DNA from: Meiothermus granaticius NBRC 107808
GTDB taxonomy: Bacteria; Deinococcota; Deinococci; Deinococcales; Thermaceae
Direction of reading: 5' to 3'
Assembly (NCBI RefSeq): GCF_003574355.1
Contig: NZ_QWLB01000015.1
Coordinates: 1 to 64,000 of the forward strand
Length of the DNA stretch: 64,000 bases
This document shows positions 43,839 to 52,625 of this stretch, one piece after another. The position numbers and the translations under genes were made by a program. The first letter of the stretch is position 1, and the number at the start of each line of letters is the position of its first letter. Below the pieces are notes generated by a model. The model saw only the letters and a list, made by a program, of their open reading frames with translations. It was not told where the DNA came from and ran no database searches.

Positions 43839-45221
43839 TCACTCCAAAAAGATGGGGTTGGACAGCACCAGGGTACGATCCCACTCGCGCCCGTGGCCGG
43901 AGGTTCCGCCTTGAGGGGGGAGTGCAAAGACCTCGAGCCGATAGTAGTCTCCCGCCTGGGGGTCGTGGTCTTGGAACTGCAGGGCCAAAGCCTCCCGCGG
44001 GACGGGAATGTCCTGATGGGCGTGGTAAAAGCCATTCTTGATCAGCAGGACCCGGGCGGGAAAGGCCAGGTCCTGCAGATGGGCCTCTAGGGTTAGGCTC
44101 GAGGGGGCCTTTAGGCGCTCCCCCATACCCGCCCGTTGCCCCGGGGCGGTGGCCACAAACTCCAGCCTGGGCCCCAAGGAAACATAGGCCCGCCCCGCTT
44201 TCAGCCCCGCCAGGAGGGCCTGGGGGTTCAGGCCCTCGGCATAGACATAGGTAAACACCTGCCCCAGGCGGTGCCGACCCGCGTAGGGGTCATGGGAGTC
44301 GGTCCCGGCTACCCCGGTGATGCGCAGCCCTTGGCGCAGCAAGCTGTCCCAGAGGGTCAGTTGGCTGGTGTTGGCGCTGCCCTCGAGGTGGTGGTAAATC
44401 TCCATCAGATCGGCCAGGGTCCAGTCGAAGCGGTGGTAGCGCCAGCCCAAGTCCAGCGAGAAGGCATGGTTAACACAAAACAGCCCACCCTGGGCGTGTA
44501 CCGCCCGGGCCACATCGTTCACCCCCCAGCCCTCCCCATCCACAAAGGGGTTAACCCAGCTCGAGAGCCCATGCAGGTTGGCATGACCGTTGTGGGCGGT
44601 CAGCTCCATCCCGGGAATCACGCATAAATCCGGCCCCGATAAGGCCTTGAGCTCGCTCCAGCCCGCCGGGGTGTAGTGATCGGTAAGGGCCAGGAAATCC
44701 AGCCCATAGCGCCGGGCCGCCTCCACCACGCTTTGGACATCGGTCCGCCCGTCGCTGTGATGGCTGTGGGCGTGCAGCTCCCCCCGGTACCAGGCGGCAC
44801 CCGAGCGGCCATTGTGCGGGGCCGGCGGTGGGGCCGGGAGGAACGGCGGCTCCGGGCTGGCCTCCACGCTCAGGTCGTACTCGGTGGCGTGCTGGGTGCG
44901 CTCGAGGTCTAGAAGAACCCGCCATACCCCCGGTTCAATGGGCCCCGGCAGAGCGCCCAGGCTGGCCCCCCCTGCACCGAAGATGAGCTCGAGCTCCACT
45001 GCGCCCACCGCCCCCGGCTTCATCCGAGTACCCCGGTAGCCCGCCGGCCCAAAGACCGACAGGTAAAGCTGACAGATCCCGGCTTTGTGGTAGCGCAGCC
45101 GGACCCGCAAGGCGGCCACCCCCGGCGGCACCTCGAAGGTGTGGTAGGTGTAGCCAGGCCGCGCCTCCTGGGGGATGAGCCCCCGCTCGCTCAACAAAAG
45201 CCTTTGGAAAGAAGTATTCAT
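43839..45221 (-). CDS. CehA/McbA-family PHP-domain metallohydrolase
   Basis: The 460-residue protein has an N-terminal beta-sandwich-like part (1-135) and then a PHP domain with GELHAHSHHSDG (metal-binding His and Asp) near 147-158, LALTDHYTP, PGMELTAHNGHANLHG, VNHAF and AGTDSHDPYAG. These are all the conserved metal-ligand positions of the PHP fold. CehA and McbA of this family cut carbamate esters, and others are phosphoesterases. There is no signal peptide. It is divergent from the KAS III-like operon and may share the control region at 45222-45455. Confidence 0.87.
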   Translation of the reverse strand: MNTSFQRLLLSERGLIPQEARPGYTYHTFEVPPGVAALRVRLRYHKAGICQLYLSVFGPAGYRGTRMKPGAVGAVELELIFGAGGASLGALPGPIEPGVWRVLLDLERTQHATEYDLSVEASPEPPFLPAPPPAPHNGRSGAAWYRGELHAHSHHSDGRTDVQSVVEAARRYGLDFLALTDHYTPAGWSELKALSGPDLCVIPGMELTAHNGHANLHGLSSWVNPFVDGEGWGVNDVARAVHAQGGLFCVNHAFSLDLGWRYHRFDWTLADLMEIYHHLEGSANTSQLTLWDSLLRQGLRITGVAGTDSHDPYAGRHRLGQVFTYVYAEGLNPQALLAGLKAGRAYVSLGPRLEFVATAPGQRAGMGERLKAPSSLTLEAHLQDLAFPARVLLIKNGFYHAHQDIPVPREALALQFQDHDPQAGDYYRLEVFALPPQGGTSGHGREWDRTLVLSNPIFLE

Positions 45222-45394
45222 CGAAATGGGGGCTGGGGCCGCGGCCCCAGGCGCTCCGGTGAGTGCCTCTCCCCCTCACCTCCCTTGGCGGTTTCGGCAG
45301 GCTCTGACCCAAGCCCGTGGGGCCCGGGCGGTGCTGTGCTCGAGCACCCTAAGCGCGGCCTGTCAGAACGGGGTCAGGCGGCAATATCGAAGGC

Positions 45395-45427
45395 TGTAAC
45401 AAGTTTGTAACAACGCTTCGGTACACT
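45395..45427 (+). promoter_or_regulatory. Promoter with tandem TGTAACA boxes (pho-box-like arrangement)
   Basis: TGTAACA occurs at 45395-45401 and again at 45406-45412, with a four-base gap and an 11-bp period. Nine bases later comes a -10-like TACACT (45422-45427), 28 bp before the KAS III-like start. There is no -35 hexamer. Seven-base direct repeats with an 11-bp period sitting in place of the -35 element are the layout of PhoB-activated promoters; other response regulators of the OmpR family use the same geometry. Confidence 0.5.
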
Positions 45428-45455
45428 TCTGGCATCAAGTCAGGGGTTTGTCAGG

Positions 45456-46454
45456 ATGTATCTCAGCGGCCTAGGGGTTTATCTGCCCACACCACGCATG
45501 ACCAGCGGCGAGATCGCCGCAGCCAGCGGCCTGCCGGAATGGGTGGTGCGGGAGAAGCTGGGCATCCAGCAAAAACCGGTGCCCGGCCCGGGGGATGATC
45601 CCGCCAAGATGGCGGTCAGTGCCGCCAGGGGGGCCCTGGAGGACGCCGGGATCAGCGGGGCAGAAGTGGACGTGGTGCTCTCGATCGTCGAGGAGTACAA
45701 GGACTATCCGGTCTGGACCAGTGCGCCCTACATCGCCCTCGAGGTCTCCGCCGGGCGAGCCTGGGGCTTTGACCTCAACCAGAAGTGCGCCTCCTTCATC
45801 ACCGCGCTCAGCGTGGCCCAGGGCCTCTTTGCGGCCCGGTCCGAGGTGGGGACGATCCTGGTGGCCGGAGGGTATCGCAACGGCGACCTGATCGATTACC
45901 GCGATGAAAACGTGCGCTTCATGTACGACCTGGGGGCGGGCGGGGCGGCTGCGGTCTTGCAGCGCGAGGGGCCGGGGATCCGGCTCCTCTCCACCCGGCT
46001 CAAGACCGACCCAGCGCTGGCCCAGAGCGTGCTGGTCCCGGTGGGGGGAACCGTGCAGCCCCTCACCCCAGAAACCCTCGGGCAGTTCAAGCTGCGGGTG
46101 ACCGACCCCGAGGGGATGAGGTCCCGGCTCGAGGCCCGCTCCCTGCCGGGATTCCTGGAGGTGATCGGCGGTGCGCTGGAGGACGCGGGGTACACCGCCG
46201 CCGACCTGGACTACCTGGCCCTGCTGCACATGAAGCCCTCGGCCCACCGCGCGGTACTCGAGGGCCTGGGCTTGGCCGAGGACCAGACCCTTTACCTCTG
46301 CGATTACGGTCACCTGGGCCAGCTCGACCCCATCCTTTCCCTCCAGCTGGCCCGCGGGGCGGGGAAAATTGGCCCCGGCAGCCTGATGGCCTTGGCGGCG
46401 GCGGGGGTGGGGTACCACTGGGCCGCGGCCGTGCTGCGCTGGGAGGAAGCCTGA
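45456..46454 (+). CDS. KAS III / 3-oxoacyl-ACP synthase III-like condensing enzyme
   Basis: The 332-residue thiolase-fold protein has the nucleophilic Cys in NQKCASFITAL near 115 and a His in LLHMKPSAHR near 258. In place of the usual GN dipeptide it reads YGHLGQLDPILSL near 288, so the third catalytic position, normally Asn, is His. It is first in a tight operon of seven or more genes; its stop overlaps the next start (TGATG). With an acyl-CoA ligase, a hydrolase and a MaoC hydratase beside it, it probably acts on acyl-CoA, not in general fatty-acid synthesis. Confidence 0.82.
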   Translation: MYLSGLGVYLPTPRMTSGEIAAASGLPEWVVREKLGIQQKPVPGPGDDPAKMAVSAARGALEDAGISGAEVDVVLSIVEEYKDYPVWTSAPYIALEVSAGRAWGFDLNQKCASFITALSVAQGLFAARSEVGTILVAGGYRNGDLIDYRDENVRFMYDLGAGGAAAVLQREGPGIRLLSTRLKTDPALAQSVLVPVGGTVQPLTPETLGQFKLRVTDPEGMRSRLEARSLPGFLEVIGGALEDAGYTAADLDYLALLHMKPSAHRAVLEGLGLAEDQTLYLCDYGHLGQLDPILSLQLARGAGKIGPGSLMALAAAGVGYHWAAAVLRWEEA

Positions 46455-47740
46455 TGGAGCTCAACGCCAACTGGCTGGCCCGACTGGCTGGGTATCATCC
46501 CCAGCGCCCCGCGGTGTTCTGGCGCGGGGACTGGATCAGCTACCAGGAGCTTTACGCCAGGGCCCTGCGCGCGGCCGAGTCCCTGGCCGGGCTGGGCATT
46601 GGCCGGGGCGACCGGGTCGGGGTGCTGGGGCCCAACCACCTGGGGTATCTCGAGCTGTACTTTGCCGCACCGCTGCTGGGTTTTGTGCCCACCCTGTTCA
46701 ATCACCGCCTGAGCCGGGCTGAGCTGGCGGGGTTGGTGGAGTACACCCGGCCCCAGGCCCTCTTCTACAGCCCGGAGTCCCAGGGGCTGGCCCAGGCCCT
46801 GCACCCCAGGGCGTATGCGCTCGAGGGGCTCTCCACCCCCATGTTTCATGCCGCCCTGAACGCGCTGGCCACCCCGCTTTTATACCTGGGGGCCCGCCTC
46901 CTGATCCAGGAGCGCTTCGACCCCGGGGAGTACCTGCACTGGGTGGACGAGCACCGCGTAAGCCTCCTCTTCCTGGTGCCCACCATGTTCCAGATGCTGG
47001 CCAACCATCCCGGGTTCACCCTCACCGAGTTCTCCAGCGTCCGCTGGGCCATCTCCGGCGGTGCCCCCTGTCCGGCCCCGGTACGGGAGGCGTTTCGGGC
47101 CAAGGGCATCCGCTTCAAGCAGGGGTACGGCCTCACCGAGTGCGGGGTGAACTGCTTCACCCTCGAGCCCGAGGAGGCCGAGCGCTACCCGGACTCGGTC
47201 GGGCGCCCGATGCCGCACCTCTGGGCCCGGCTGGTAGACCCCCAGGGCCACGAGGCCCAGGGCGAGGGCGAGCTCTGGCTCAGCGGCCCGGCCGTGATGT
47301 CGGGGTATTTCGAACGCCCCGAGGCCAGCGCCGCCGCCTTGGTAGCGCACGAGGGGCGCACCTGGCTGAAGACCGGCGATCTGGCCCAGCGGGATGCGGA
47401 GGGGCGGTTCTACATTGTGGGGCGGGCCAAGGAGATGTTCATCTCCGGTGGGGAGAACGTCTACCCCATCGAGGTCGAGCGGGCCCTCTACGATCACCCA
47501 GCGGTCGCGGAGTGTGCCGTGGCCGGTGTTCCCGACGCCAAGTGGGGCGAGGTGGGGATCGCCTTTGTGGTGCTCAAGGGCCAAGCCAGCGAGGAGGAGC
47601 TGCGCGCCTTCTTGAAGGGGCGGCTGGCCGGGTACAAGGTGCCCAAGCGCATCGTGTTTTTGCCGGAGCTGCCCAAAAGCGGCCCCGGAAAGATCCTCAA
47701 GTCGGAGCTGGTAGCCCATTGGGGAGGTTCGCATGCCTAA
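46454..47740 (+). CDS. AMP-dependent acyl-CoA synthetase lacking the P-loop motif
   Basis: The 428-residue protein has the ANL fold: YQELYARALRAAESLAGLGIGRGDRVGV, PMFHAALNALATPLLYLGAR, ISGGAP, YGLTECG, TGDLA, GRAKEMFISGGENVYPIEVE and the C-terminal catalytic Lys in GPGKILK. Members normally have 500-540 residues and a YTSGTTGxPKG phosphate-binding motif about 40 residues before PMFH. Here the sequence passes from ALFYSPESQGLAQAL to ALEGLSTPMFH with no such motif, as if 70-90 codons had been lost in frame. It overlaps both neighbours. Activity is doubtful. Confidence 0.85.
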   Translation: MELNANWLARLAGYHPQRPAVFWRGDWISYQELYARALRAAESLAGLGIGRGDRVGVLGPNHLGYLELYFAAPLLGFVPTLFNHRLSRAELAGLVEYTRPQALFYSPESQGLAQALHPRAYALEGLSTPMFHAALNALATPLLYLGARLLIQERFDPGEYLHWVDEHRVSLLFLVPTMFQMLANHPGFTLTEFSSVRWAISGGAPCPAPVREAFRAKGIRFKQGYGLTECGVNCFTLEPEEAERYPDSVGRPMPHLWARLVDPQGHEAQGEGELWLSGPAVMSGYFERPEASAAALVAHEGRTWLKTGDLAQRDAEGRFYIVGRAKEMFISGGENVYPIEVERALYDHPAVAECAVAGVPDAKWGEVGIAFVVLKGQASEEELRAFLKGRLAGYKVPKRIVFLPELPKSGPGKILKSELVAHWGGSHA

Positions 47741-48536
47741 GCTCACGGTGAACGGTCTCGAGCTGTACTACCAGATGGAGGGCCCCGAGCAGGGCCCGGT
47801 ACTGGTGCTGGCCAACGGCATCTTCCAGCGGGTCGAGGCCTGGGAGCCCTTCATGCCGCACCTGGCCCGCTTCCGGGTGCTGCGCTACGACATGCGGGGT
47901 CAGGGGCGCTCCGGGGCGCCCGAGGGGGCCTATACCCCTGAACTCCACGCGGACGACCTGGAGGCGCTGCTGGCCGCCCTGCAGCTCGGGGCCTATCACC
48001 TCCTGGGCCTCTCCAACGGGGGGGTGGTGGCTCAGGTGCTGGCCTCGCGGCAGCCCCCGGGCCTACAAAGGCTCATCCTGCTGTGCACCACCGCCCGGAT
48101 GGATCCCCTGATCCAGGCCAAGATCGAGAGCTGGCGCCTGGGTCTGGAGTGGGGCGGGACGGACGGGCGCCTCAGGATCGCGCTGCCTTGGGTCTGGGGG
48201 CGCAGCTTCCTCGAGGCCCACCCTGAGGTCGCGGGCCCGGCCTCGCTCGAGCAGATGCGCCTGGCCGCCCCCAGCGCGGCAGCCCAGCGCAACCTCATGG
48301 CTGGATTCAACACCCTGCGCGACCTGCGCCCCCAGCTGGCCCACCTCCGCACCCCCACGCTGGTCCTTGCGGGGGAGGAGGACCTGCTGCTGCCGCCGCA
48401 CTACGGTCAGGAGATCGCCCAGGCCATCCCCGGGGCGCGGTTCGAGGTCCTGCCCCGGGCCGGCCACGCCGCACCGCTGGAGAATCCCGCCGCGGTGGCC
48501 CAGGCCATTCACCGCTTTCTGGAGGTGGAGGGATGA
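47733..48536 (+). CDS. Alpha/beta hydrolase
   Basis: The 267-residue protein shows RYDMRGQGRSGAP, the nucleophile elbow GLSNGG near 92-97, the acid in LAGEEDLLLP and the His in RAGHAAPLENP. The layout resembles 3-oxoadipate enol-lactonase and related hydrolases, although the Asn in GLSNGG is unusual. It overlaps the synthetase gene by 8 bp and the MaoC gene by 4 bp. Confidence 0.88.
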   Translation: MPKLTVNGLELYYQMEGPEQGPVLVLANGIFQRVEAWEPFMPHLARFRVLRYDMRGQGRSGAPEGAYTPELHADDLEALLAALQLGAYHLLGLSNGGVVAQVLASRQPPGLQRLILLCTTARMDPLIQAKIESWRLGLEWGGTDGRLRIALPWVWGRSFLEAHPEVAGPASLEQMRLAAPSAAAQRNLMAGFNTLRDLRPQLAHLRTPTLVLAGEEDLLLPPHYGQEIAQAIPGARFEVLPRAGHAAPLENPAAVAQAIHRFLEVEG

Positions 48537-48946
48537 AGTTCAAGGTCGGGGATTCGGCCCACTACAGCCAGACCATCGGCGAGGCCCAGATCGCTCAGTT
48601 CATCGGCGCGGTGGGCGATACCAACCCCCTGCACGTGGATGCGGAGTACGCCAAGCAGACCCGCTTCGGCGCACGGATCGCCCAGGGGATCCTGGTGGCC
48701 GGGCTGATCTCCACCGCCATCGGCACCAAGCTGCCGGGGACCGGGGCCATCTACCTGGGCCAGAGCCTGAAGTTCCTCAAGCCCACCTACCTCGGCGATA
48801 CCATCACCGCCACCGTAACGGTCAAGGCCATCCGGGCAGATAAGCCCATCCTGACGCTGGAAACGGTGTGTACCAACCAGCGCGGGGAGCGGGTGCTCGA
48901 GGGCGAAGCCAGCGTGCTGTACGAAGGACCAGAGGAGGACGTATGA
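48533..48946 (+). CDS. MaoC-like (R)-specific enoyl-CoA hydratase
   Basis: The 137-residue single hot-dog protein has the hydratase motif GAVGDTNPLHVDAEYAKQTRFG with catalytic Asp and His, and IAQGILVAGLISTAIG following, as in PhaJ. It adds water to enoyl-CoA. Overlaps of 4 bp with both neighbours put it firmly in the operon. Confidence 0.9.
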   Translation: MKFKVGDSAHYSQTIGEAQIAQFIGAVGDTNPLHVDAEYAKQTRFGARIAQGILVAGLISTAIGTKLPGTGAIYLGQSLKFLKPTYLGDTITATVTVKAIRADKPILTLETVCTNQRGERVLEGEASVLYEGPEEDV

Positions 48947-50106
48947 AGCGAGTCTTAGTCGGTTGTTTAGCCCTTTTGGGTCTGGCCCTGGCCCAGACCA
49001 CGGTCCGGGTAGGGGTGCTGCTGCCCCTCTCGGGGGTTTCCTCGGTCTCGGGTAAGGCCGCGCTGAACGGCATCCAACTGGCCGCCGATCAGGTCAATGC
49101 GGGGGGCAAGGTCAAGCTCGAGCTCATCACCGCCGATGACGGCACCGACCCAGCCAAGGCCGTCCCGGCCCTGACCAAGCTGATGACCGTGGACAAGGTG
49201 GACATCGTGATCGGTGGGCTGGCCTCCGGGGTAACCTTTGCCCTCTCCGGCCCGGTCAAGCAGTACAAGCCGCTGTTCCTCTGCATCGGTGCGGCCAGCT
49301 CGGTGGTGGAGGGGGCCTTTAGCGACTACCCCCTGTTCTTCCACTACCACCCCTGGGACTACAACAACGTGACCGCCGCCATGGACTTCTTCAAGTACCT
49401 CTACACCCAGGACGCACGCAAAATCGCCATTCTCTACGAGGACGGCCCCTTCGGCTCCGCAGGGATCAAGACCTACCAGGAGCAGCTCCAGAAGGTGGGC
49501 TATACCGTTCAGGCCGAGCCCTTCAAAACCGGCTCCGGCAACTTCACCGCCATTCTGACCCGCTTCAAGGCCTATAAGCCCGACATCCTGTACTGGATCG
49601 GCTACGACGTGGACGCGCTGCCCATCGCCACCCAGGTGCGGCAGGTCGCGCTGGCCCCCAAGCTGATCTACGGGGCTCCCCCTTCCTGGCCGGTGGGCTT
49701 TGAGAAGAACCCGCTTTCCAACGATATCGTGGGGATGAGCGCCTGGCTGCCCTCGGTCTCCAACCCCGAAAGCCGCAAGTTCACCAGCGCCTACCAGAAG
49801 AAATACGGTGAGCTGACCGAGGAGTACATGGCCCCCATGGGCTACACCATCGTGATGAGCCTGGCCAAGGCCATAGAAGCCGCGGGCAGCGCCGACAAGG
49901 ACAAGATCGCCGAGGCCCTGGCCGGGGTTAAGATGGACACCCCCTTCGGTCCACTGGCCTTCAAGCCCTCGGAAACCGGCAAGACCAAATACCAGGGCTT
50001 TGGCGCCAGCATCTGGTTCCAGTTCCAGTACCTGGAGGGCACCCGGCGCCCGGTCTTCCCCCCCAGCGTGGCCACCCGTCCGCTGCGCTACCCCGGTAGG
50101 TACTAA
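48943..50106 (+). CDS. Branched-chain-amino-acid-type ABC binding protein
   Basis: From ATG 48943 (ATGA overlap with the MaoC-like gene) the 387-residue product has a signal peptide (KRVLVGCLALLGLALAQ) and the LivK-type fold: TVRVGVLLPLSGVSSVSGKAALNGIQLAADQVN, ITADDGTDPAKAVPALTKLM, and KIAILYEDGPFGSAGIKTYQEQL. Because it is cotranscribed with acyl-CoA genes, the ligand may be an organic or aromatic acid and not an amino acid. Confidence 0.9.
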   Translation: MKRVLVGCLALLGLALAQTTVRVGVLLPLSGVSSVSGKAALNGIQLAADQVNAGGKVKLELITADDGTDPAKAVPALTKLMTVDKVDIVIGGLASGVTFALSGPVKQYKPLFLCIGAASSVVEGAFSDYPLFFHYHPWDYNNVTAAMDFFKYLYTQDARKIAILYEDGPFGSAGIKTYQEQLQKVGYTVQAEPFKTGSGNFTAILTRFKAYKPDILYWIGYDVDALPIATQVRQVALAPKLIYGAPPSWPVGFEKNPLSNDIVGMSAWLPSVSNPESRKFTSAYQKKYGELTEEYMAPMGYTIVMSLAKAIEAAGSADKDKIAEALAGVKMDTPFGPLAFKPSETGKTKYQGFGASIWFQFQYLEGTRRPVFPPSVATRPLRYPGRY

Positions 50107-50138
50107 ACCCCCCCAGGGCTGACCCCGCCGTATCCCCT

Positions 50139-50996
50139 ATGGAACTCCTCTTGCAAACCCTGCTCAACGGCATGCTCTCGGCCGGGGTCTATGCCCTGGT
50201 GGCCAGTGGGCTGGCCCTGGCGGTGGGGGTGGTGGGGATTGTCAACTTCGCCCACGGCGAGTTTTTGATGATCGGGGCCTTCATCAGCTATCTGCTCTTC
50301 GCCAGCCGGGGGATTGATCCCCTGGTCAGCCTGGGGGTTGCGGCGGTGGCGGTGTTTTTGATTGGGGCGATCACCTACTACGGCCTGATTCGCCCCGTGC
50401 TCTCGGCCCCCGAACTGAATCAGATGCTCCTAACCTTCGGCCTCTCGGTGCTGCTGCAAAACCTGGCCCTGCTGCTCTTCGGGGCGGACACCCGGGTGGT
50501 CAGCCCGCCCTACCAGGGCAGCACCCTCAGCCTGGGGGGGCTCTCCTTTGGAGGGGTGCCCCTGGCCGCGTTCGTGCTGTCGGTGCTGATCCTGCTGGGG
50601 CTCTACTGGTTTTTAGGCCGTACCCGGCTGGGGCTGGCGGTGCGGGCGGTGGCCCAGAACCGCCTGGCCCCAGGCCTCCTGGGCATCGAGACCCAGCGGG
50701 TCTACCTCCTGGCCTTTGGGCTCTCGGCCGCGCTGGCCGGGGTGGCGGGAGTGATGCTCTCGGTGATGCTCTACGCCTCCCCCACGGTGGGGTTTGCCTT
50801 CACCCTCAAGGCCTTTGCCATCGTGGTGATGGCGGGGCTGGGCAACCTGCGGGGCGTGCTGTGGGCCGCCCTGATCCTGGCCCTGGCCGAAGCCCTGGTG
50901 AGCACCTATGTGCCTGGGGGCGGGGGCTGGGTGGAGGCGGTGTTTTTTCTGGTGATCTTCGGCACCCTAACCTGGCGCAGCTGGAGGCGGGCATGA
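50139..50996 (+). CDS. livH: Branched-chain-type ABC importer permease LivH
   Basis: The 285-residue protein has about eight membrane segments and the LivH hallmarks LNGMLSAGVYALVASGLALAVGVVGIVNFAHGEFLMIGA and the EAA-like loop GLAVRAVAQNRLAPGLLGIETQRVY. Its TGA overlaps the livM ATG. Confidence 0.92.
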   Translation: MELLLQTLLNGMLSAGVYALVASGLALAVGVVGIVNFAHGEFLMIGAFISYLLFASRGIDPLVSLGVAAVAVFLIGAITYYGLIRPVLSAPELNQMLLTFGLSVLLQNLALLLFGADTRVVSPPYQGSTLSLGGLSFGGVPLAAFVLSVLILLGLYWFLGRTRLGLAVRAVAQNRLAPGLLGIETQRVYLLAFGLSAALAGVAGVMLSVMLYASPTVGFAFTLKAFAIVVMAGLGNLRGVLWAALILALAEALVSTYVPGGGGWVEAVFFLVIFGTLTWRSWRRA

Positions 50997-51916
50997 GGCT
51001 GGTCCTGGTGATCCTGGGGCTGGTTTTGATCTTCCCCGCCCTTCCCCTGGGGCGCTGGCAGGCCTTCACCCTGGACACCGCCCAGTTTGCCTTCATCGCG
51101 ACCGCCCTGGCCCTCTCCTGGGACCTGCTGGCCCGAACCGGGCAGCTCTCCCTGGCCCAGGGGGCCTTCTTCGGGTTGGGGGCCTACGCCGCCGGGCTCA
51201 GTGCCGGGGTGCTGGGCACGATCCCCGCCCTGCTGGTGGGGGCGGGGGTGGCGGCGGCCTCGAGCCTCCTCTTGGGCGCGGCCACCCTGCGCCTGCAGGG
51301 CATCTACTTCGCCATCGCCACCCTGGCCTTCAGCGAGGTGGTGCGCACCCTGGTGCTCAAGGCCGGCTTCACCGGGGGGGCCACCGGGCTACCGGTAGCC
51401 CCGGCCTTCGGCGGAGGGTGGGCCCTGGGCGGATACTACCTGGCCGCAGCCGTGCTAATCCTGAGCGTGCTGACCAGCCTTTGGGTGGGCCACAGCCGCC
51501 TCAGTTACGCCCAGGCCGCTACCCGACAGGGGGAGGCCACCGCGCGGGTGCTGGGGGTGCCGGTGGTGCGGGTCAAGCTGGTCTCCTTCCTGCTCTCCAG
51601 CGCCCTGGCCGGATTGGCCGGGGGGGTTTACGCCATGAAGGCCCTGTTCCTCTCCCCCTACGACGCCTTTGGGTTGGGGCGGGCGGTGGAGGCCCTGGTC
51701 ATCCCCATCTTCGGTGGGCTCTACACCACGCTGGGGCCGCTCCTGGGGGGGTTGCTGCTGGTGGCCCTGGAGACCTGGCTGCGCCTGGAGATCCAGGACG
51801 GTTACCTGGTGATTTACGGCCTGATCCTGATCCTGGCTATCCTGTTCATGCCCAGGGGGTTGGTGGGGCTTTTCCGCCCCCGCGCCAAGCCGGCCCAGGA
51901 GGAGCCCCGTGCTTAG
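50993..51916 (+). CDS. livM: Branched-chain-type ABC importer permease LivM
   Basis: From ATG 50993 the 307-residue protein has eight to ten membrane segments with LSLAQGAFFGLGAYAAGL, LQGIYFAIATLAFSEVVRTLV and the coupling loop HSRLSYAQAATRQGEATARVLGVPVVRVKL. The ATG overlaps the livH stop in an ATGA junction; a longer frame starting in livH is not needed. The end overlaps livG by 8 bp. Confidence 0.92.
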   Translation: MRLVLVILGLVLIFPALPLGRWQAFTLDTAQFAFIATALALSWDLLARTGQLSLAQGAFFGLGAYAAGLSAGVLGTIPALLVGAGVAAASSLLLGAATLRLQGIYFAIATLAFSEVVRTLVLKAGFTGGATGLPVAPAFGGGWALGGYYLAAAVLILSVLTSLWVGHSRLSYAQAATRQGEATARVLGVPVVRVKLVSFLLSSALAGLAGGVYAMKALFLSPYDAFGLGRAVEALVIPIFGGLYTTLGPLLGGLLLVALETWLRLEIQDGYLVIYGLILILAILFMPRGLVGLFRPRAKPAQEEPRA

Positions 51917-52625
51917 GCTCCGAGGGGTCTCCAAGACCTTTGGTGGGCTGCGGGCCGTGCAGGGGGTGAGCCTCGAGGTGCAGCCGGGAGAGATCCTGGC
52001 GGTCATCGGGCCCAACGGGGCCGGTAAGAGCACCCTGCTCAACCTGATCTCGGGGCTGCTGAGCGCCGACAGCGGCCGCATCGAGTTCTTAGGCCAGGAC
52101 CTGACCCACGCGGCCCCCGAGGTACGGGCCTGGCGGGGGCTGGGGCGGGCCTTTCAGATCGTGCAGCCCTTTCCCGAGATGAGCGTGCGGGAAAACCTGA
52201 TGGTCGGCGCCCTCTACGGCACCCCAGGCACCTCGGTCCAGGCCGCCCGGAAGGTGGTGGAGCGGGTGCTCGAGCTGAGCGGGCTGGCCGGCAAGGCCCA
52301 GCACCCCGCCGGGGAGCTTTCGCTGCTGGAGGACAAGCGCCTCGAGCTGGCCCGAGCCCTGGCCACCCAGCCCAAGCTGCTCCTGCTGGACGAGGTGATG
52401 GCCGGGCTGCGCCCGGCCGAGGCTCAGGATGCGGTGCGGCTGGTCCGGAGCATCCGAGACAGCGGGGTCAGCGTGCTGTTCATCGAACACCTGATGCCGG
52501 TGGTGCGGGCTCTGGCCGACCGGGTGGTGGTGCTGGACTACGGCCAGGTGATCGCCGAGGGCCGCTACGCCGAGGTGGCCGAGAACCCCAAAGTCCGCGA
52601 GGCCTACCTGGGGAGGGGCGCGTGA
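51909..52625 (+). CDS. livG: Branched-chain-type ABC importer ATPase LivG with an altered signature motif
   Basis: The 238-residue ATPase starts with GTG and has Walker A GPNGAGKST near 34, Walker B LLLLDEVMAGL and the switch His in FIEHLMP. The ABC signature, usually LSxGQ, reads LSLLED in LSLLEDKRLELARALAT. One of the two composite ATP sites would therefore be non-canonical. Some LivG subfamilies do have related changes. Confidence 0.9.
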   Translation: MLRLRGVSKTFGGLRAVQGVSLEVQPGEILAVIGPNGAGKSTLLNLISGLLSADSGRIEFLGQDLTHAAPEVRAWRGLGRAFQIVQPFPEMSVRENLMVGALYGTPGTSVQAARKVVERVLELSGLAGKAQHPAGELSLLEDKRLELARALATQPKLLLLDEVMAGLRPAEAQDAVRLVRSIRDSGVSVLFIEHLMPVVRALADRVVVLDYGQVIAEGRYAEVAENPKVREAYLGRGA

